This document shows positions 47,348 through 57,864 of a DNA stretch of 64,000 nucleotides, piece by piece (within the stretch, counting starts at the first letter, position 1; every line of letters starts with the position of its first letter). Origin of the DNA: Agarophyton chilense (lineage: Eukaryota; Rhodophyta; Florideophyceae; Gracilariales; Gracilariaceae). The position numbers were made by a program, and so were the translations under genes. The stretch is taken from positions 496,001 to 560,000 of the forward strand of contig JARGXX010000027.1 of NCBI GenBank assembly GCA_030374765.1, given 5' to 3'. The notes beneath the pieces are model-generated. The model did not search any database. It saw only the letters and a program-made list of their open reading frames with translations, and had not been told where the DNA came from.

Positions 47348-47638
47348 ATGTTGCCCGAAGACAAACGAGTGATCCTGGTTCGGCCTTCGGGTCGCCTCCG
47401 TAACTACATTGAGTACACCGCTCGACAACTTAGTGATGAATCAATCGATCACATCAAGTTGGTCGCTCAGGGCAACGCAATCGGGAAGGCAGTCACGCTT
47501 GCAGAACTTATAAAGCGTAAGGACACAACTCTACAACAGACATGTGTGCTGGACACCGCAAGTGCATCAAACATACCTCGACTCGTCATTCATTTAAAAA
47601 AGAGGCCATCCCAGGAAGATATGCCCGGGACGAAGTGA
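47348..47638 (+). CDS. Alba-domain DNA/RNA-binding protein
   Basis: A 96-residue single-domain protein. VILVRPSGRLRNYIEYTARQ, then HIKLVAQGNAIGKAVTLAEL and the C-terminal strand IPRLVIHLKKR, follow the Alba fold of archaeal chromatin proteins and of eukaryotic RPP25/RPP20-type RNase P/MRP subunits and plant Alba proteins. It probably acts as a dimer on RNA. The AQGNAIGKAV block corresponds to the conserved G-x-AI-xKAV surface. The eukaryotic C-terminal RGG extension is lacking. It converges on the PMT gene with 30 bp between stops. Confidence 0.85.
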   Translation: MLPEDKRVILVRPSGRLRNYIEYTARQLSDESIDHIKLVAQGNAIGKAVTLAELIKRKDTTLQQTCVLDTASASNIPRLVIHLKKRPSQEDMPGTK

Positions 47639-47668
47639 GCTACCGTGTGAAGTAAAAGGTTTTGGGTG

Positions 47669-49204
47669 TTAACTCCACCGCGGCATCCATTGCAGTTGTC
47701 TATGGAAACCAAATGTAATAGTTGTGCCATATATCCATGGGGACCAGTACACAAAGGCGGCCGATGTTGTGGATATGATCAGGAATAGTGCAGGATAACG
47801 AACTGGCCTAGGCAAAACATCCACAAGAACAGCTAAGAGCAGCTGCCCATAAGTCAATGCCGGCAAATAGTGGTAATTGAAATAACACCGCTCCACGAAC
47901 ATGTACGGAACCAGATTCAAGATATAACCCGCGCACAAGAATCTTGCCGTGACAGCTGATTTAAAAATGCGGTGCTTTGGTGATACGAGAGTTCGATACC
48001 TCTGTAACACGAGTAAGAGAAGAATACTGGTCACTACCGCCATGGACACCCAGAGCGCACCGGCGGGGTTTTGTATAAGGTACAGCGCTTGAACCAATGG
48101 GTTTTGATCGGTATACCCTGGTGCTTTGTCAAGAAACAAAAGCAAGCCTCGGGCGTTGGTCGGCCATTCGTACCAGCGACTTTCCCATGGATGCCTGGTG
48201 CGGACATTTTGGTTGGCGCGAAACTGTCGCCAGTGGAGCTCGAAAACTGATTGTAGAAAGGTGACGTTGTGATCGGGGCGATAGGGAAAAGTTTGATTGC
48301 CGCGCAAGGTATGGCGAAAGGCATCGGACATGTGTGTTGCATACGGAGTGCTGTTGATAGAGATACGGAGATAAACAAACCAGGGAATAAGGTAGGTGCC
48401 TAGAGCAACGACGGCTGCGAGCATCGAATCGAGTAGAGGTATAGGCTTGTCGAGAAAGCTGACGCCGAATGCGCAGACTAGTGCAATGAGAAACGGAGTG
48501 ACGGCGGCCGTCCACTTGACTGACATTGCAAGAGCGGCGCTCACTGCGGTGTACAATAGAGCTCTGTAGTAACGAGGGGAAGCGTATTCAACTCGCGTGT
48601 AGCGCCACAGGCGTAGAGCGCAGAGTAAGGTCAAATTAATGTAGGTTATGAGTTGAGAATCGAGGAGGACGTATCGGCTTTCCATGAGTAAGAGATTGTC
48701 ACACAAGGGCATAAATGCGGCTAGAAATGACACTGGTCGAGACAAGGTGAGCTCTCGAGCGATAAGATACATGAGGGGTACGCAGAAGACGCCAAACAGC
48801 GCTGATGTAAAGCGAGAAATGACATAATCGTTGTTGTAGTAGGGGGCGCCAACGCGGATATCGAAGCTTGGCTCAGGCGAGACACGAAACACAGAGGCGA
48901 CGACAAAATGGGTGAGCTTTCCAAGCCAAGGATGGATATCAAACACAAACTGTCTCTGCAAGTGGTGGCGCAAGAAGCGGAAGAAGTGAAACTCGTCGAA
49001 GACTACGGCCTTGGGATGAGAGAGTGCGTAAAAGCGGGTGACAGCGGCGACAGCGGTGAGCGCAGCGAGGATGACTGAGTCGGACGGCAGGCTGAAGAAG
49101 GGGCTATGGCGAGGGGATGCGGTGCGCGTATCAGTGGGGAGAGACGAGGACAGGGTGGCGGTGACAGACGTTGGCGCATGGCTCCTTCGTCGAATTGGCG
49201 ACAT
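47669..49204 (-). CDS. Dolichyl-phosphate-mannose-protein mannosyltransferase (GT39/PMT family), MIR-less
   Basis: A polytopic ER-type enzyme transferring mannose from dolichyl-phosphate-mannose to Ser/Thr of proteins. From the ATG at 49204 it has 511 residues. Seen are the lumenal-loop acidic pair in VVFDEFHFF (DE at 70-71), FDIHPWLGKL (HPWLGK 91-96), the RVGAPYYNNDYVISRF block, HPWESRWYEWP (338-348), and C-terminal NLVPYMFVERCYFNYHYLPA. Fungal and animal PMTs carry three MIR repeats in the large loop; here the loop holds only about 60 residues, so they are missing. The frame stays open to an ATG at 49546, but the extra 114 residues look like untranslated GC-rich sequence. The later start leaves 40 residues before the first membrane segment. 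Confidence 0.88.
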   Translation of the reverse strand: MSPIRRRSHAPTSVTATLSSSLPTDTRTASPRHSPFFSLPSDSVILAALTAVAAVTRFYALSHPKAVVFDEFHFFRFLRHHLQRQFVFDIHPWLGKLTHFVVASVFRVSPEPSFDIRVGAPYYNNDYVISRFTSALFGVFCVPLMYLIARELTLSRPVSFLAAFMPLCDNLLLMESRYVLLDSQLITYINLTLLCALRLWRYTRVEYASPRYYRALLYTAVSAALAMSVKWTAAVTPFLIALVCAFGVSFLDKPIPLLDSMLAAVVALGTYLIPWFVYLRISINSTPYATHMSDAFRHTLRGNQTFPYRPDHNVTFLQSVFELHWRQFRANQNVRTRHPWESRWYEWPTNARGLLLFLDKAPGYTDQNPLVQALYLIQNPAGALWVSMAVVTSILLLLVLQRYRTLVSPKHRIFKSAVTARFLCAGYILNLVPYMFVERCYFNYHYLPALTYGQLLLAVLVDVLPRPVRYPALFLIISTTSAAFVYWSPWIYGTTITFGFHRQLQWMPRWS

Positions 49205-50195
49205 GACAAAGACGAGCCGCAGCCATGGACGGTGGCCGCGGCGGTTGCACACGCGGGGCGCAGGGCGCGCATTAGAAGTGGGTGACGAAGCGAAGCGCAA
49301 GTCGGCGGCGTGGAGCAGAGGCGAAGTGCAACGCGCATAGCGTTCGGACCGGTCGAGTGTCCGAGCGCCATGCGCGCTCACGCACGCTCGGTGGTCGAAG
49401 AGAGAGATGGCGTGGCACCCGCGCAATGGCAAAGGCACTGCTTCACTGGCACGGCGCCGTGGCACGTGTGCCACACGAAATGACATAAAGTACTGTACGC
49501 AAGGAGGGGAGACTCCCACGGCGCAGCGAGCGAATGAAAGCGCCATTTATAGTCGGGCGCAGGGAGTGCAGGCGCACGTGAGGGGAGGCGTGTTCGTGGC
49601 CACGTGCCCGGCTTACCGTGCGCAACACAAAGCACGACAGCGTGGTTGCGCCACGCCGGCTGCGCCAGTCGGTTGACGGCTCGCTGTCGTATCTAGACAC
49701 ACGCCACTGAAATACCGCTGCTGACCGCGATACTGCTTGCTTGGAGTGGCGCCAGCCGGTGCTTCAAGTGGCGCCGGCGGTGACAGCCTGGCACGGGTAG
49801 ATACAATAGGGGGCAGGCGGCTGCTTGGCGCGCTGGCATAACGGCAAGCTTTGTTAATGTTCAAGCAACGTTTTATTCACACATGGTACAGTACACTTGT
49901 GCTATCCGTCAAGGGGAAAGGGGGAAGCGGGCAGCGGTATGGCAGCGGGGCAGCTTCTTTCCTTGCCGTGCCTCGCGCAAAGAGTTCTCAGCGCGGATGG
50001 TGCGCCTTGTGCGGGGGCGCATCCAAGCATAACAGACGCCGCGTTTTCACAGCGACGATGCAGGTTGTGATACAGACAGATAGAGTGTACAGAATAAGAT
50101 AGAGAGAGAGGCGGATAAACTGTTATGACCAAAATGACACACATTCGGATGAGTTAAGCAGCGTAGCAGAGTGGCAATCGGCTGATGACAGCAAA
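49205..50195. other. Intergenic, GC-rich
   Basis: Contains the possible longer PMT N-terminus (to 49546) and the PMT promoter. Overlapping open frames on both strands reflect high GC content; none has a domain. Confidence 0.45.
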
Positions 50196-50567
50196 TTACC
50201 ATAGGTCTGTGTCGAAAAGCATGGAACTGTGAAGCATGTCATGCTGGAGTGGATGCTCACGGTCCTCGCAATCACTATGGTCCGAGTCCACGTCGTTAGA
50301 GCGCACGTCCACCTCAAATACACGCACCATGTCGTGCGGCGCAAACTCGATGCTGGGCGTCCTCTTTCTGTGGCGCTCATCGCCATGTAGCTCCTCGCCG
50401 TGCAGCTCGTCGACCAACATGTTAAGTCGCTGTTGCACCGAGCATGAGGAGCGATTGAGAACCGTGTTCGCCCATGTTTCATCGTCACACACCTCGCGAC
50501 TGGCCAATCTCATCTCCACCGCTTCGTAGTGCTGGGGGTCAGTTTCATACGACCAAACGGAACCCAT
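50196..50567 (-). CDS. Small acidic protein, possible PP1-docking motif
   Basis: A 123-residue frame starting MGSVWSYETDPQHYEAVEMR and ending MLFDTDLW. It is acidic, with a cluster RKRTPSIEFAPHDMVRVFEV near residues 67-86. A basic patch followed by S-I-x-F and, seven residues on, a hydrophobic pair VF resembles the RVxF plus phi-phi docking motifs of protein phosphatase 1 regulators. This is pattern reading only, and I do not recognise the family. Composition differs from overlapping frames, and the ATG and stop are well placed, so I favour a real gene. Confidence 0.45.
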   Translation of the reverse strand: MGSVWSYETDPQHYEAVEMRLASREVCDDETWANTVLNRSSCSVQQRLNMLVDELHGEELHGDERHRKRTPSIEFAPHDMVRVFEVDVRSNDVDSDHSDCEDREHPLQHDMLHSSMLFDTDLW

Positions 50568-51570
50568 GTCTTAAAGGTGCGGTGGGAGTCTCCGAAGCGC
50601 GCGGAAATGCAAGTAACACGTTGGTGTAGAAGCAAAAGGCAGCGACACGGCGTTAGATTACAGGGGCGCTCTCGCACGAGGCGGGGTTGGGGGGGGGGGG
50701 GGAAGATGCGGAGACGGAAGACTGGCGCAACGGAGGCGACAAGAAGAAGAGAGAGGGTGCGGGATAGGGGGACGGAACGAGCTTCAACGGAGGGTGCGTG
50801 GGCCCGCTTAAAACCACGGGCGCAAGACGGCGCAGAGTATGGTTTACAGCGGGTGAGGCTCACGCGCTCGTGTTGCGCTGCACTGCGGCGGCGTGTGTAA
50901 GCAGTGGACGGTTGTCAGCCCGGGGGAAGGCTTGGGGGGGGGGCATCAGCGGCTGGCGCGCGTGTGTCTGGCGGGCTACTGCTTGCTTGTGGTTGGGCGA
51001 CAGCGCCTTGTGCGGGGGGCGACGCCGGCATACTGTAAACGCGCGCGCTTTCCGCCCGCCCAGAGCGCGTGCGTAGCAACAAGGGTTCACGCACTGCCTG
51101 CGCACCCTTCGTACATGGACAGCATGTCATCTGGAGTGTTGCCTACAGCTATCTAATCCTGATTTGTAGTGAACATCCTTCTCTAGCTAGCTACAGCTAC
51201 AAGGTTCACTTCAATTCAAGTACAACCTTCTCGCCAGCTACCGATCGCTAGCAATCTACCCCAAAGCTATGCTTGGGACACCACGCCGTGCGACTTCGTG
51301 GCTATCGGGGCCCCACACGCTCACCACCAGGTGTCTCGAGTTTTCCGCGCTCATCTTGCTCGCACCAGCAACAGCGACAGCGGCTGACATTCGCGCACCG
51401 CTCCATTGTATCACGTGCGTCTACTTTACACACACTTCACCAGCTCCTTTCCAGTCATTTAGCAAGCTACACCTTTGCTATCATTGCACTGCCCTTAAAT
51501 GCACTCGACTTTTTCCTACAAACGCCACAGCACATAAACATGCTCAGCATTAGAACGCGTATCCAAAAGC
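50568..51570. other. Intergenic, with two guanine runs
   Basis: G runs lie at 50689-50702 (14 G) and 50934-50943 (10 G). GC-rich overlapping frames show no domain. Confidence 0.45.
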
Positions 51571-52180
51571 CTACCAGCCCACCTTGATAAGTTCAACGTC
51601 AAAGTATAACGTAGAATTTGGAGGAATCAACGCACCAGCCCCTCTCGTCCCGTAACCCAATTCCGAAGGAATCACCAGGCGCCTGCGACCGCCCTCTTTC
51701 ATACCTGCAATGCCAAGGTCCCAACCCTTGATCACCGCTCCCGTGTCGTATCGAAACCTACCACAAGTCATTCCAAAAACGTCACGCACACTCGTCACAC
51801 TTGTTAGATATGCACGATAACGCCCAAAGGCATTGCTCAAAACAGTTGCAAATTACTTACTGGAATGGCCTTCCACGCGATCTGGAACTGTCGATCACCT
51901 GCTCGCTGTCAAACCCGCCCAGAGTCAAGGTGTAGTGCACATGAACATTGTCCTCAGGCCTGAGCCCCGCCCCAGTGCCTACCACCAGATCTTCCTTCTG
52001 GACCTCTGCTCCGGCCGCCGACATTCTGCTCTGAGAAAGGCACACAGTCGTCGCTGCAAAACTTGCCAGAAATGTACGACGTGAAAACTTCGTCGATACA
52101 ACTCTCGAACACACGCCTGTTGAAGAAGAGTGCGTAGGGGGAGTGCCACTAGCTCGTATCACACTTGGGATAAATGCCAT
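51571..52180 (-). CDS. FKBP-type peptidyl-prolyl isomerase, thylakoid lumen (Tat-targeted), one intron
   Basis: Exon 1 is 52180-51861 and exon 2 is 51757-51571, giving 168 residues. The N-terminus [12 protein letters not shown] is a Ser/Thr-rich plastid transit peptide; [17 protein letters not shown] has the twin arginine (34-35) and hydrophobic core of a Tat signal, with likely cleavage near SAAGA (54-58). The FKBP domain follows: [26 protein letters not shown] across the splice, [20 protein letters not shown], and [13 protein letters not shown]. It should catalyse proline isomerisation in the thylakoid lumen or assist photosystem assembly. Splicing is required to join the two halves of the domain. 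The frame is open upstream to 52219 but has no earlier ATG. Confidence 0.88.
51758..51860 (-). other. Intron of the FKBP gene (103 bp)
   Basis: It begins GTAAGT and ends GTGGTAG on the minus strand. It splits a CAG (Gln) codon and joins PFQ to FRYDTG as the FKBP fold requires. Confidence 0.85.
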
Positions 52181-52441
52181 CGGCCGCTTTCTTCTTGGCT
52201 GAATGACGCCCTTGTCCAATAGCCGGCGCCAAAGGGCGTGCTTTTCACGCTGTCATTTCGTGCCCTTGCGTCAGTCGGCGCACTCACACGAATCTCTCCC
52301 GATCTGGAGCTTGATCTCCTTTCCTGTAATTTATGAAGCTTCCCAATCCTTACATTTATTTTGTTTGAGGGTCTTTCTAGAAAACTGTTCTAGCCGTTCC
52401 TGTCAAACATTACAGTGCACAGAGCAGAGCAGTAGTGTCTA

Positions 52442-52730
52442 TACGACCACTGGCCTCATATGAGGCCAAAATTACAACATCGATAATTTTTGTAAACTTT
52501 GTCAATTTCCTTAAATTTTTGTGCCTAGACGTTGTCAACACTCTCTTCTTCTCTGGCGTCAACCTCAAAGATCACGAACGCTCGTCCACAACCTGTAAAC
52601 AACATCATCTTTAATTCAATCTTTCATAATTTATCAAATATGTCATTATCTATGGATCACCGTCGTGTAGTGGGAAACAGATTACACACCCGCGCAAGTC
52701 TTACCACATCAAAGAGCAACTGTAAACGCT
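52442..52730 (+). repeat. Dispersed repeat, inverted relative of 29644-29868
   Basis: It begins TACGACCACTGG and contains a perfect 16-bp palindrome GGCCTCATATGAGGCC (52452-52467), TTTTTGTAAACTTTGTCAAT and TCTTTCATAATTTATCAAAT. Shared blocks are in the same order as in the other copy but separated by different lengths. Element class unknown. Confidence 0.6.
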
Positions 52731-53178
52731 TCTTTGGCACAAAATACAAGAAAAAACGGGTTCACGTTGGTCTTACAAAAGCAGATTTTGTTGTCGAAAA
52801 ATATCAAAGACACACTTTTGTCACAATAAACTTCGACCTCATTGGTCGCCAGAAATAATGCACTCTAAAACCTTCAATGTAAAATCAGGCGATCATATCA
52901 CGGTTTAGGAAATTTCTCAAGAAGCAATCGATTCCAGCGTGGCTATAAATGGTGCTGCTATCGCTTATAAAGTTTTGAACAATGATGAGCAGCATACTGT
53001 CACGGGTGGCAATCAAAGCCCCACAATGAATCCGTTAAGCCCTCGTCCTGTGACAAACACCGGCACGAAATGCCGCTTAGTGAAAGTTAATTCGATAAAA
53101 TGGACAACTGAAAATGTATCCTTGACTTTGAATGGTCCAGTGCAAATAAATCATTGGAAAGTCACGGGACCTGTTTGA
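52532..53178 (+). pseudogene. Unidentified coding remnant inside the dispersed repeat
   Basis: Two frames, 52532-52858 and 52861-53178 (the second with a TAG at 52906-52908), look like pieces of one protein with a frame change near 52858. The first is basic (CKRFFGTKYKKKRVHV, then HTFVTINFDLIG); the second reads HSKTFNVKSGDHITV, AINGAAIAYKVLNND and SLTLNGPVQINHWKV. I recognise no family. Part of the first frame (FHNLSNMS) also exists in the copy at 29.7 kb. Confidence 0.3.
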
Positions 53179-54547
53179 GATTGTATCTCCGCTATTCGTG
53201 CACCTTCGGGACCCTCTGTCGTACAATTACCCCTGGGGTATGCTACTGTCTTGTCTCGGGAGCGTAGTGACGCTCAACCGTAGGGAGCGTGTTGACGCTC
53301 AACCTTAGAAGGTAGACGTAGTAAACCTCGATGGTAACAGGGCACCGTGAAAACCTGCAGGGGCAAACGGCGGGGCAACTAGCCTATACCCGTGTAGGTG
53401 AACGATGGTAGGCGTCGACGCGCGGGAAAGCCTGTGTGGTAGTTGAGAAACAATAAACCAAAAGGTATAGTCGTGACCCAAGTGATGCCTGTCTTTATCA
53501 GATTAGGATGGAGGAGGTGCAGTTCCCTATATGCAGTGGAATGCACTCTCCAGTTCACGCGGGAGGTGCCAGCAAGGCAAGGCCTCTGACCTAGTGTCAG
53601 AGACCTGGCCAACACTGGCTACAGTGCCAGGTGGACACTCAACTACTGTACTAAAATACACATAATTACAATTACTATCACTAGCAATTACTCAACCAGA
53701 ACGTCCATGTCAACACTACACGTGGCTGACAACACCTAGATGGTAGCTTGCCCGGAGCTACTTGGCCTATGATTCTTCTCATCCATCAACTACAAGGTCA
53801 GCGTAGTGTATCGGACACCTCAAAGGTCAGCCCTTCCGCCACTATACGAGAGACCCCCTTCCTACCCACGAGGCACGTCCCTTGTCTCCCTTCATCACAC
53901 CATAGAGTTGTAGCGAGCGACAGCGGCGCGGGCATCGGAGTAGTGTCTGGGTGCGGCGCTGGATCCCTTGAGGTTCCTAAACTCGGCGCCAGTATCGGTT
54001 GGGGGAGGGTGCGCGACAATGTCGACGCACGAATTGAGCAACAACCACTCAGGTAGGGACTGTCATGAGGGCGATGCAGTATAACTAGCACGCTCTCGGA
54101 CACCTTTTCGGTAGTGGCCCTGCTTGCTTGCGATTCTGCTTCCGCATCGCCCACTGTCTAACCAAGTTGGTATCGCATCCTTCCAAGTTACTCCAACTTC
54201 ATTCCCCTCCTAAGTCCCTGCACAGCGCCGTCCCGCCTGGTCGTTCCCACGGCTCGACAACCCTTCAGGTAGTACTGCCCTTAATTGGCGGCGTCGCGAC
54301 CGTGACCGTACTGTTCGGCTTTTCCCTGAAAGTTTCTTGGCTTCTCGACCTTTCAGGTTTCGTCTACCTTGTAAGGATTGACTCGTGGCGCTGGTGGGGC
54401 CTGAGCCTGCGTCGATACAACCATTGAGGTGTTGGCCTGGGTCCGTGGTGGAAGCTTCCGGTTGTGAGACCTTATTGGTGTTGAGCGGCCCCGTCGGTAA
54501 TTACGCAACCCTTTTCCGGGTTTGCATTCCGGTTTACCCTCAACGTA
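53179..54547. other. Unassigned region, probably containing the Gypsy 3' LTR
   Basis: No domain-bearing frame. It holds a tandem pair of small hairpins (53260-53275 and 53285-53300, GAGCGT-4 nt-ACGCTC), a hairpin CTCTGAC/GTCAGAG (53584-53602), and AT-rich sequence at 53640-53700. A TGTTGTCAGCC start read leftward from 53738 is one candidate for the 3' LTR start, but the matching 5' LTR lies outside the window, so it cannot be confirmed. Confidence 0.35.
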
Positions 54548-57013
54548 ATGACAGGATGGCGCCACCTCCACGCACGCGTTCGAACCCAGTCGGTACCACG
54601 TCGGTGCACCTCGCGCCGCCTCGTGGATTCGTCACCGATACCTCGAAGGGGTGGTTCCTCCCCACAAGCAGCACCAGCGCTCGAGAGACGTGAGATGCCG
54701 GTTACCATTGAGGTCGAAGAAGTCGGAGATTCCGAGGGGATTGATACCACTGCAGTTATGCCTTTAAGGTCGGATTGGTTCCGTTCCACGATACCTCAAA
54801 GGTCTGGACCCGCTCGCGACCGCACGCCGGCCACTGTTGTACCCGAAAGGTCAGCGTCGGTACTACCGGAAAGGTTGGATCCGTTGGCTGTCTCCTCAGA
54901 ACGGACCGAGGAGGCTCTACTTCAGAAGGATGTATAACCGCTGGTATTCACCGCGGCGGTGGAGATCGAGTCATCACCTCGTTCGTCGGGTCGAGCTACG
55001 GCCTTTCCAACCATTTCAGGTAGCGGCCCATCTCGTGGCCGTGGACGCGGTGGTATTACCAAGAGGGTAACTCGCTCGACTTCGCGAACGCCTACCAACA
55101 TTGGGTTTCGCAGTATGCCTGTCCCTGCGACTGAGTTCTCCCCTGGGACTCCGGCTGACCCGTACCAACGCAGTAGTGGACTTCCTTCGACGACCCAAAC
55201 CAATTGGGCTCACAATCTCGCGTTTGGTGCAGCGAACTGGACGACGAGTCAGTATAGACCTTTTGGTATTACCTTCGACCAGGTGACGAACAATGACCTG
55301 TTGAAGCACGATTGGCCTGTGGCGGTAGGGAATTCGTCGTTGCCGGCAGCTCTTACCAGACCACAATTGGATACCTACTTGGGTTTGTCCCGTTGGGACT
55401 GCGAGCGCCTTCGCTCCGATCCCTTGCTCTTGAAGAAACGGGACCAAGAGTCTCAACCTCGTCAGGGTCGACTGGAATGTTTCCAGAGTCAGCAGCGTCA
55501 TACACCTTTGAGTTATTTCATCCCGCCGATATATCTGAGCGACTTGCCGTATGTGCGCATCGAACTGGAGCTGGATTATTACCGTCGATTGGTCGTGCAA
55601 ATGTGCCAGTACCCGTTTATTCCGGAGACTTACCTTCCGGTTTCACCTGACTTGGTTTCCCTGAATCGGCTTTTCACTACTATCAATTGGGCTGACCGTA
55701 GTAGGTGGGGCGAGGATGCAAGGACGGAGAGTCGCGTTCGCACTCGCAACTCTTACACTCGCGTTATGCATATGTTTCATAACGTCGAGTACTTCTCACG
55801 ACCTACGAAGGGCAGACGCGATTGGTATGTGCTTCGACCAGAGTGGTGGGAGTCCTATGAGGTTCCGTTATCGCTGAGCGTGCCCACTCCGCCGGTTTTG
55901 GCGTACTTTGGGAGCCAGATTTCCCGGAACCTAGATCGGTATTACCTCATTTGGTCGATTGCCCTCTCGGAGTGGACCGTGTCGGTTGCCATCCTGGCTC
56001 TGGAGGCCGCCCGTTACGGTATCGATTGGGATTGTCGCAATCCCGACTCTGACATATACCGAGATGGTGTTCAACCTGTAGGTCGCATCTTCTTCATACC
56101 TCCGAGGGTTGCCCAGGATATTTCCCGATTTGGTTACGAGAACATCGTGTAGGGGACCGATTATACCGTCAAGCATTTGGACTCGTAACTCGAGCAGAGC
56201 AAGAATTACCACTGGGATTCCCATCAAGGTTGGGAGTCTTTCGATCCCGCAGCTTGGGAGATCGTGCCTCGCCACGCCCAATACTATCCCGGGGAGCCTC
56301 CTGTTTATGGAGCTCCCGCGAGCCCCGAACCTTATCATGGTACTGTGGAGACACCAGTTGGTCGTTATGCTGGTCCCTTCCCGTCCGAGCCGTTACCTCA
56401 AGGTCGTAAGTCGCCTATCCCTACGGGTGTGACTCCTACTCAACCGAGCTCCTCGCGGGTTGCTGGTCCGGTTCGACCTCTGTTGGCGGGTATTGCTCGA
56501 CCTCCGCCTCAACCTATGATGGATTCTCCGGCCGTGGTCGGTTTGCTTGCTCGAATTCGCCAGTCTTGCGTCTCCAGCTTTCAGAGAACTGGGCGTACCT
56601 CCGTGGTTGCTGCATTAACGCTCTTTGAAGGTTTGCTGCCGCGCCATGCGCAATACATTAAGGCGCTGAACCAACTTGGTGAGCTCCGGAATCAGCTCCA
56701 GTTGGACATGTACCAACTGGCCACCCGTCAGGTTGCGAATCTGGAAAGCGTCTCTGCTGCTGCGCCATCTGATCCTTTGACGGATCCCCTTCTAGGTGCA
56801 AACTTGAACCCTGCAGTTTTGCAACCTGCTCCGGCGGTTCCGTTCGTTCATCCTCTTTAGGTTTCGACTTCTCTCCCCAGTGGCGGGGCTACCGCTCCTT
56901 CGCTACGTCTTAGGTCGGTGGCTCCTAGCATTTCCGCGGGTTTTCCTCCGTGGGTAGTCAATAACCCGGGTATTCCTGATACCATTGCACCTAAACCGAC
57001 AGGTCCTTCTTAA
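54548..57013 (+). pseudogene. Long antisense reading frame of the Gypsy element, about 820 codons with four internal stops
   Basis: A single plus-strand frame runs from an ATG at 54548 to a TAA at 57011-57013, broken only by TAA 54935-54937, TAG 56150-56152, TAA 56186-56188 and TAG 56858-56860; I see no frameshift. The longest open part is 54959-56152 (397 codons). The product has an RG-rich segment (GPSRGRGRGGITKRVTRS), a central region rich in W, Y and R (YYRRLVVQMCQYPFIPETYL; RRDWYVLRPEWWESYEVPLS) and a proline-rich C-terminal third. No known domain is recognised. It lies tail-to-tail with pol (stop at 57172) where some plant Gypsy elements (Tat lineage, e.g. Retand) carry antisense ORFs. 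It could also be the remnant of a separate element. Confidence 0.5.
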
Positions 57014-57171
57014 AGTAAATTGTTGTCTCTTCTTGTCTCCTCCACTGTTCTATTCGGTTGTTCTTTCGTGTCCTCCCTTGTAGGCAATCTGACGCATATG
57101 CGTCCACCTTCTGCGAAAAACGACGTATCTTCTCCCCCTTCCTTAGGGCTGAGTACCACGAGGGTCTAAGG

Positions 57172-57864
57172 TTAGCCGTCTGCAGGCATCGGCTCCTTAC
57201 GACGGCGCCAATACCTGATACGGAAGTGTGGGGGTATTGCGGCTGGGGGATCGAGGGTGTCCCCTTCTGAGCCCCAGCCGTACCACCTGACGGTGTACTT
57301 CAGACCATTATAGGTTCGCGTGTGGTTCACAAGACGGCCAACGGGAAATTCCTCTGAGGTTTGGTCCTGATCTTTCGGGGGAACGCCACCTTGAGGGTTC
57401 ATATGTTCCGAGTTGGGAGCTTCGTGCATGGGAGCCAGGTCGGGAGCTTCCACTGTTACCGTGTGAGGTTCCATTTCCGTTCCTGTTAGAGAGACGTAAT
57501 CCGGATCATCCCGTTGTAATTCATCATTCACCTCAATTGGGGTGGGGTCCTCCGAGGGTCGAGTGCGCAGAGCTACCGCTCTGGGCTCTCGGGCTGAGAT
57601 GCCTGCCTCCATGCGATGTTGAAACGTTTCAGGTGCTACCGTAATACGGTCAATTGATATCGTATTCGGTATTCCATCCTGGTCAACCGTAACGGTGTGG
57701 TCGGATGCGTTCAATACCTTAGAAGGTCCCAATGATTTGGGAAGGAGCTTCGAATTGATATCTCTATCAATAGCTTCATCGTCCGCTTCATCCCCCAGTC
57801 GTCGTCTTTTACCTGAAGGGGGGTTGTCTATGTAGACATACTGTCCCAACGATACAGAGACCAC
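57172..57864 (-). pseudogene. Gypsy integrase C-terminus with chromodomain
   Basis: After SLGQYVYIDNPPSGKRRR (an SH3-like end of integrase) comes an acidic linker, then EFPVGRLVNHTRTYNGLKYT and VRWYGWGSEGDTLDP, which follows a chromodomain (two aromatic positions kept, WYGW). Chromodomains steer chromovirus integration to marked chromatin. This part is in a different frame from the integrase core, with a frameshift near 57950 and a TAG just before it, so it is detached. Confidence 0.65.

Noticed and set aside
49205..49546. N-terminal extension of PMT as a signal or targeting peptide
   Set aside because: The 114 residues are GC-driven, lack a hydrophobic core, and the later ATG gives a normal distance to the first membrane segment.
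50689..50943. G-quadruplex regulatory element
   Set aside because: Two G runs are present but spacing does not give a clear four-run motif, and long single-base runs are prone to sequencing error.
54560..54620. Possible tRNA (GCGTTCGAACCCAG resembles a T-arm)
   Set aside because: No A box, acceptor stem or anticodon arm can be placed around it.
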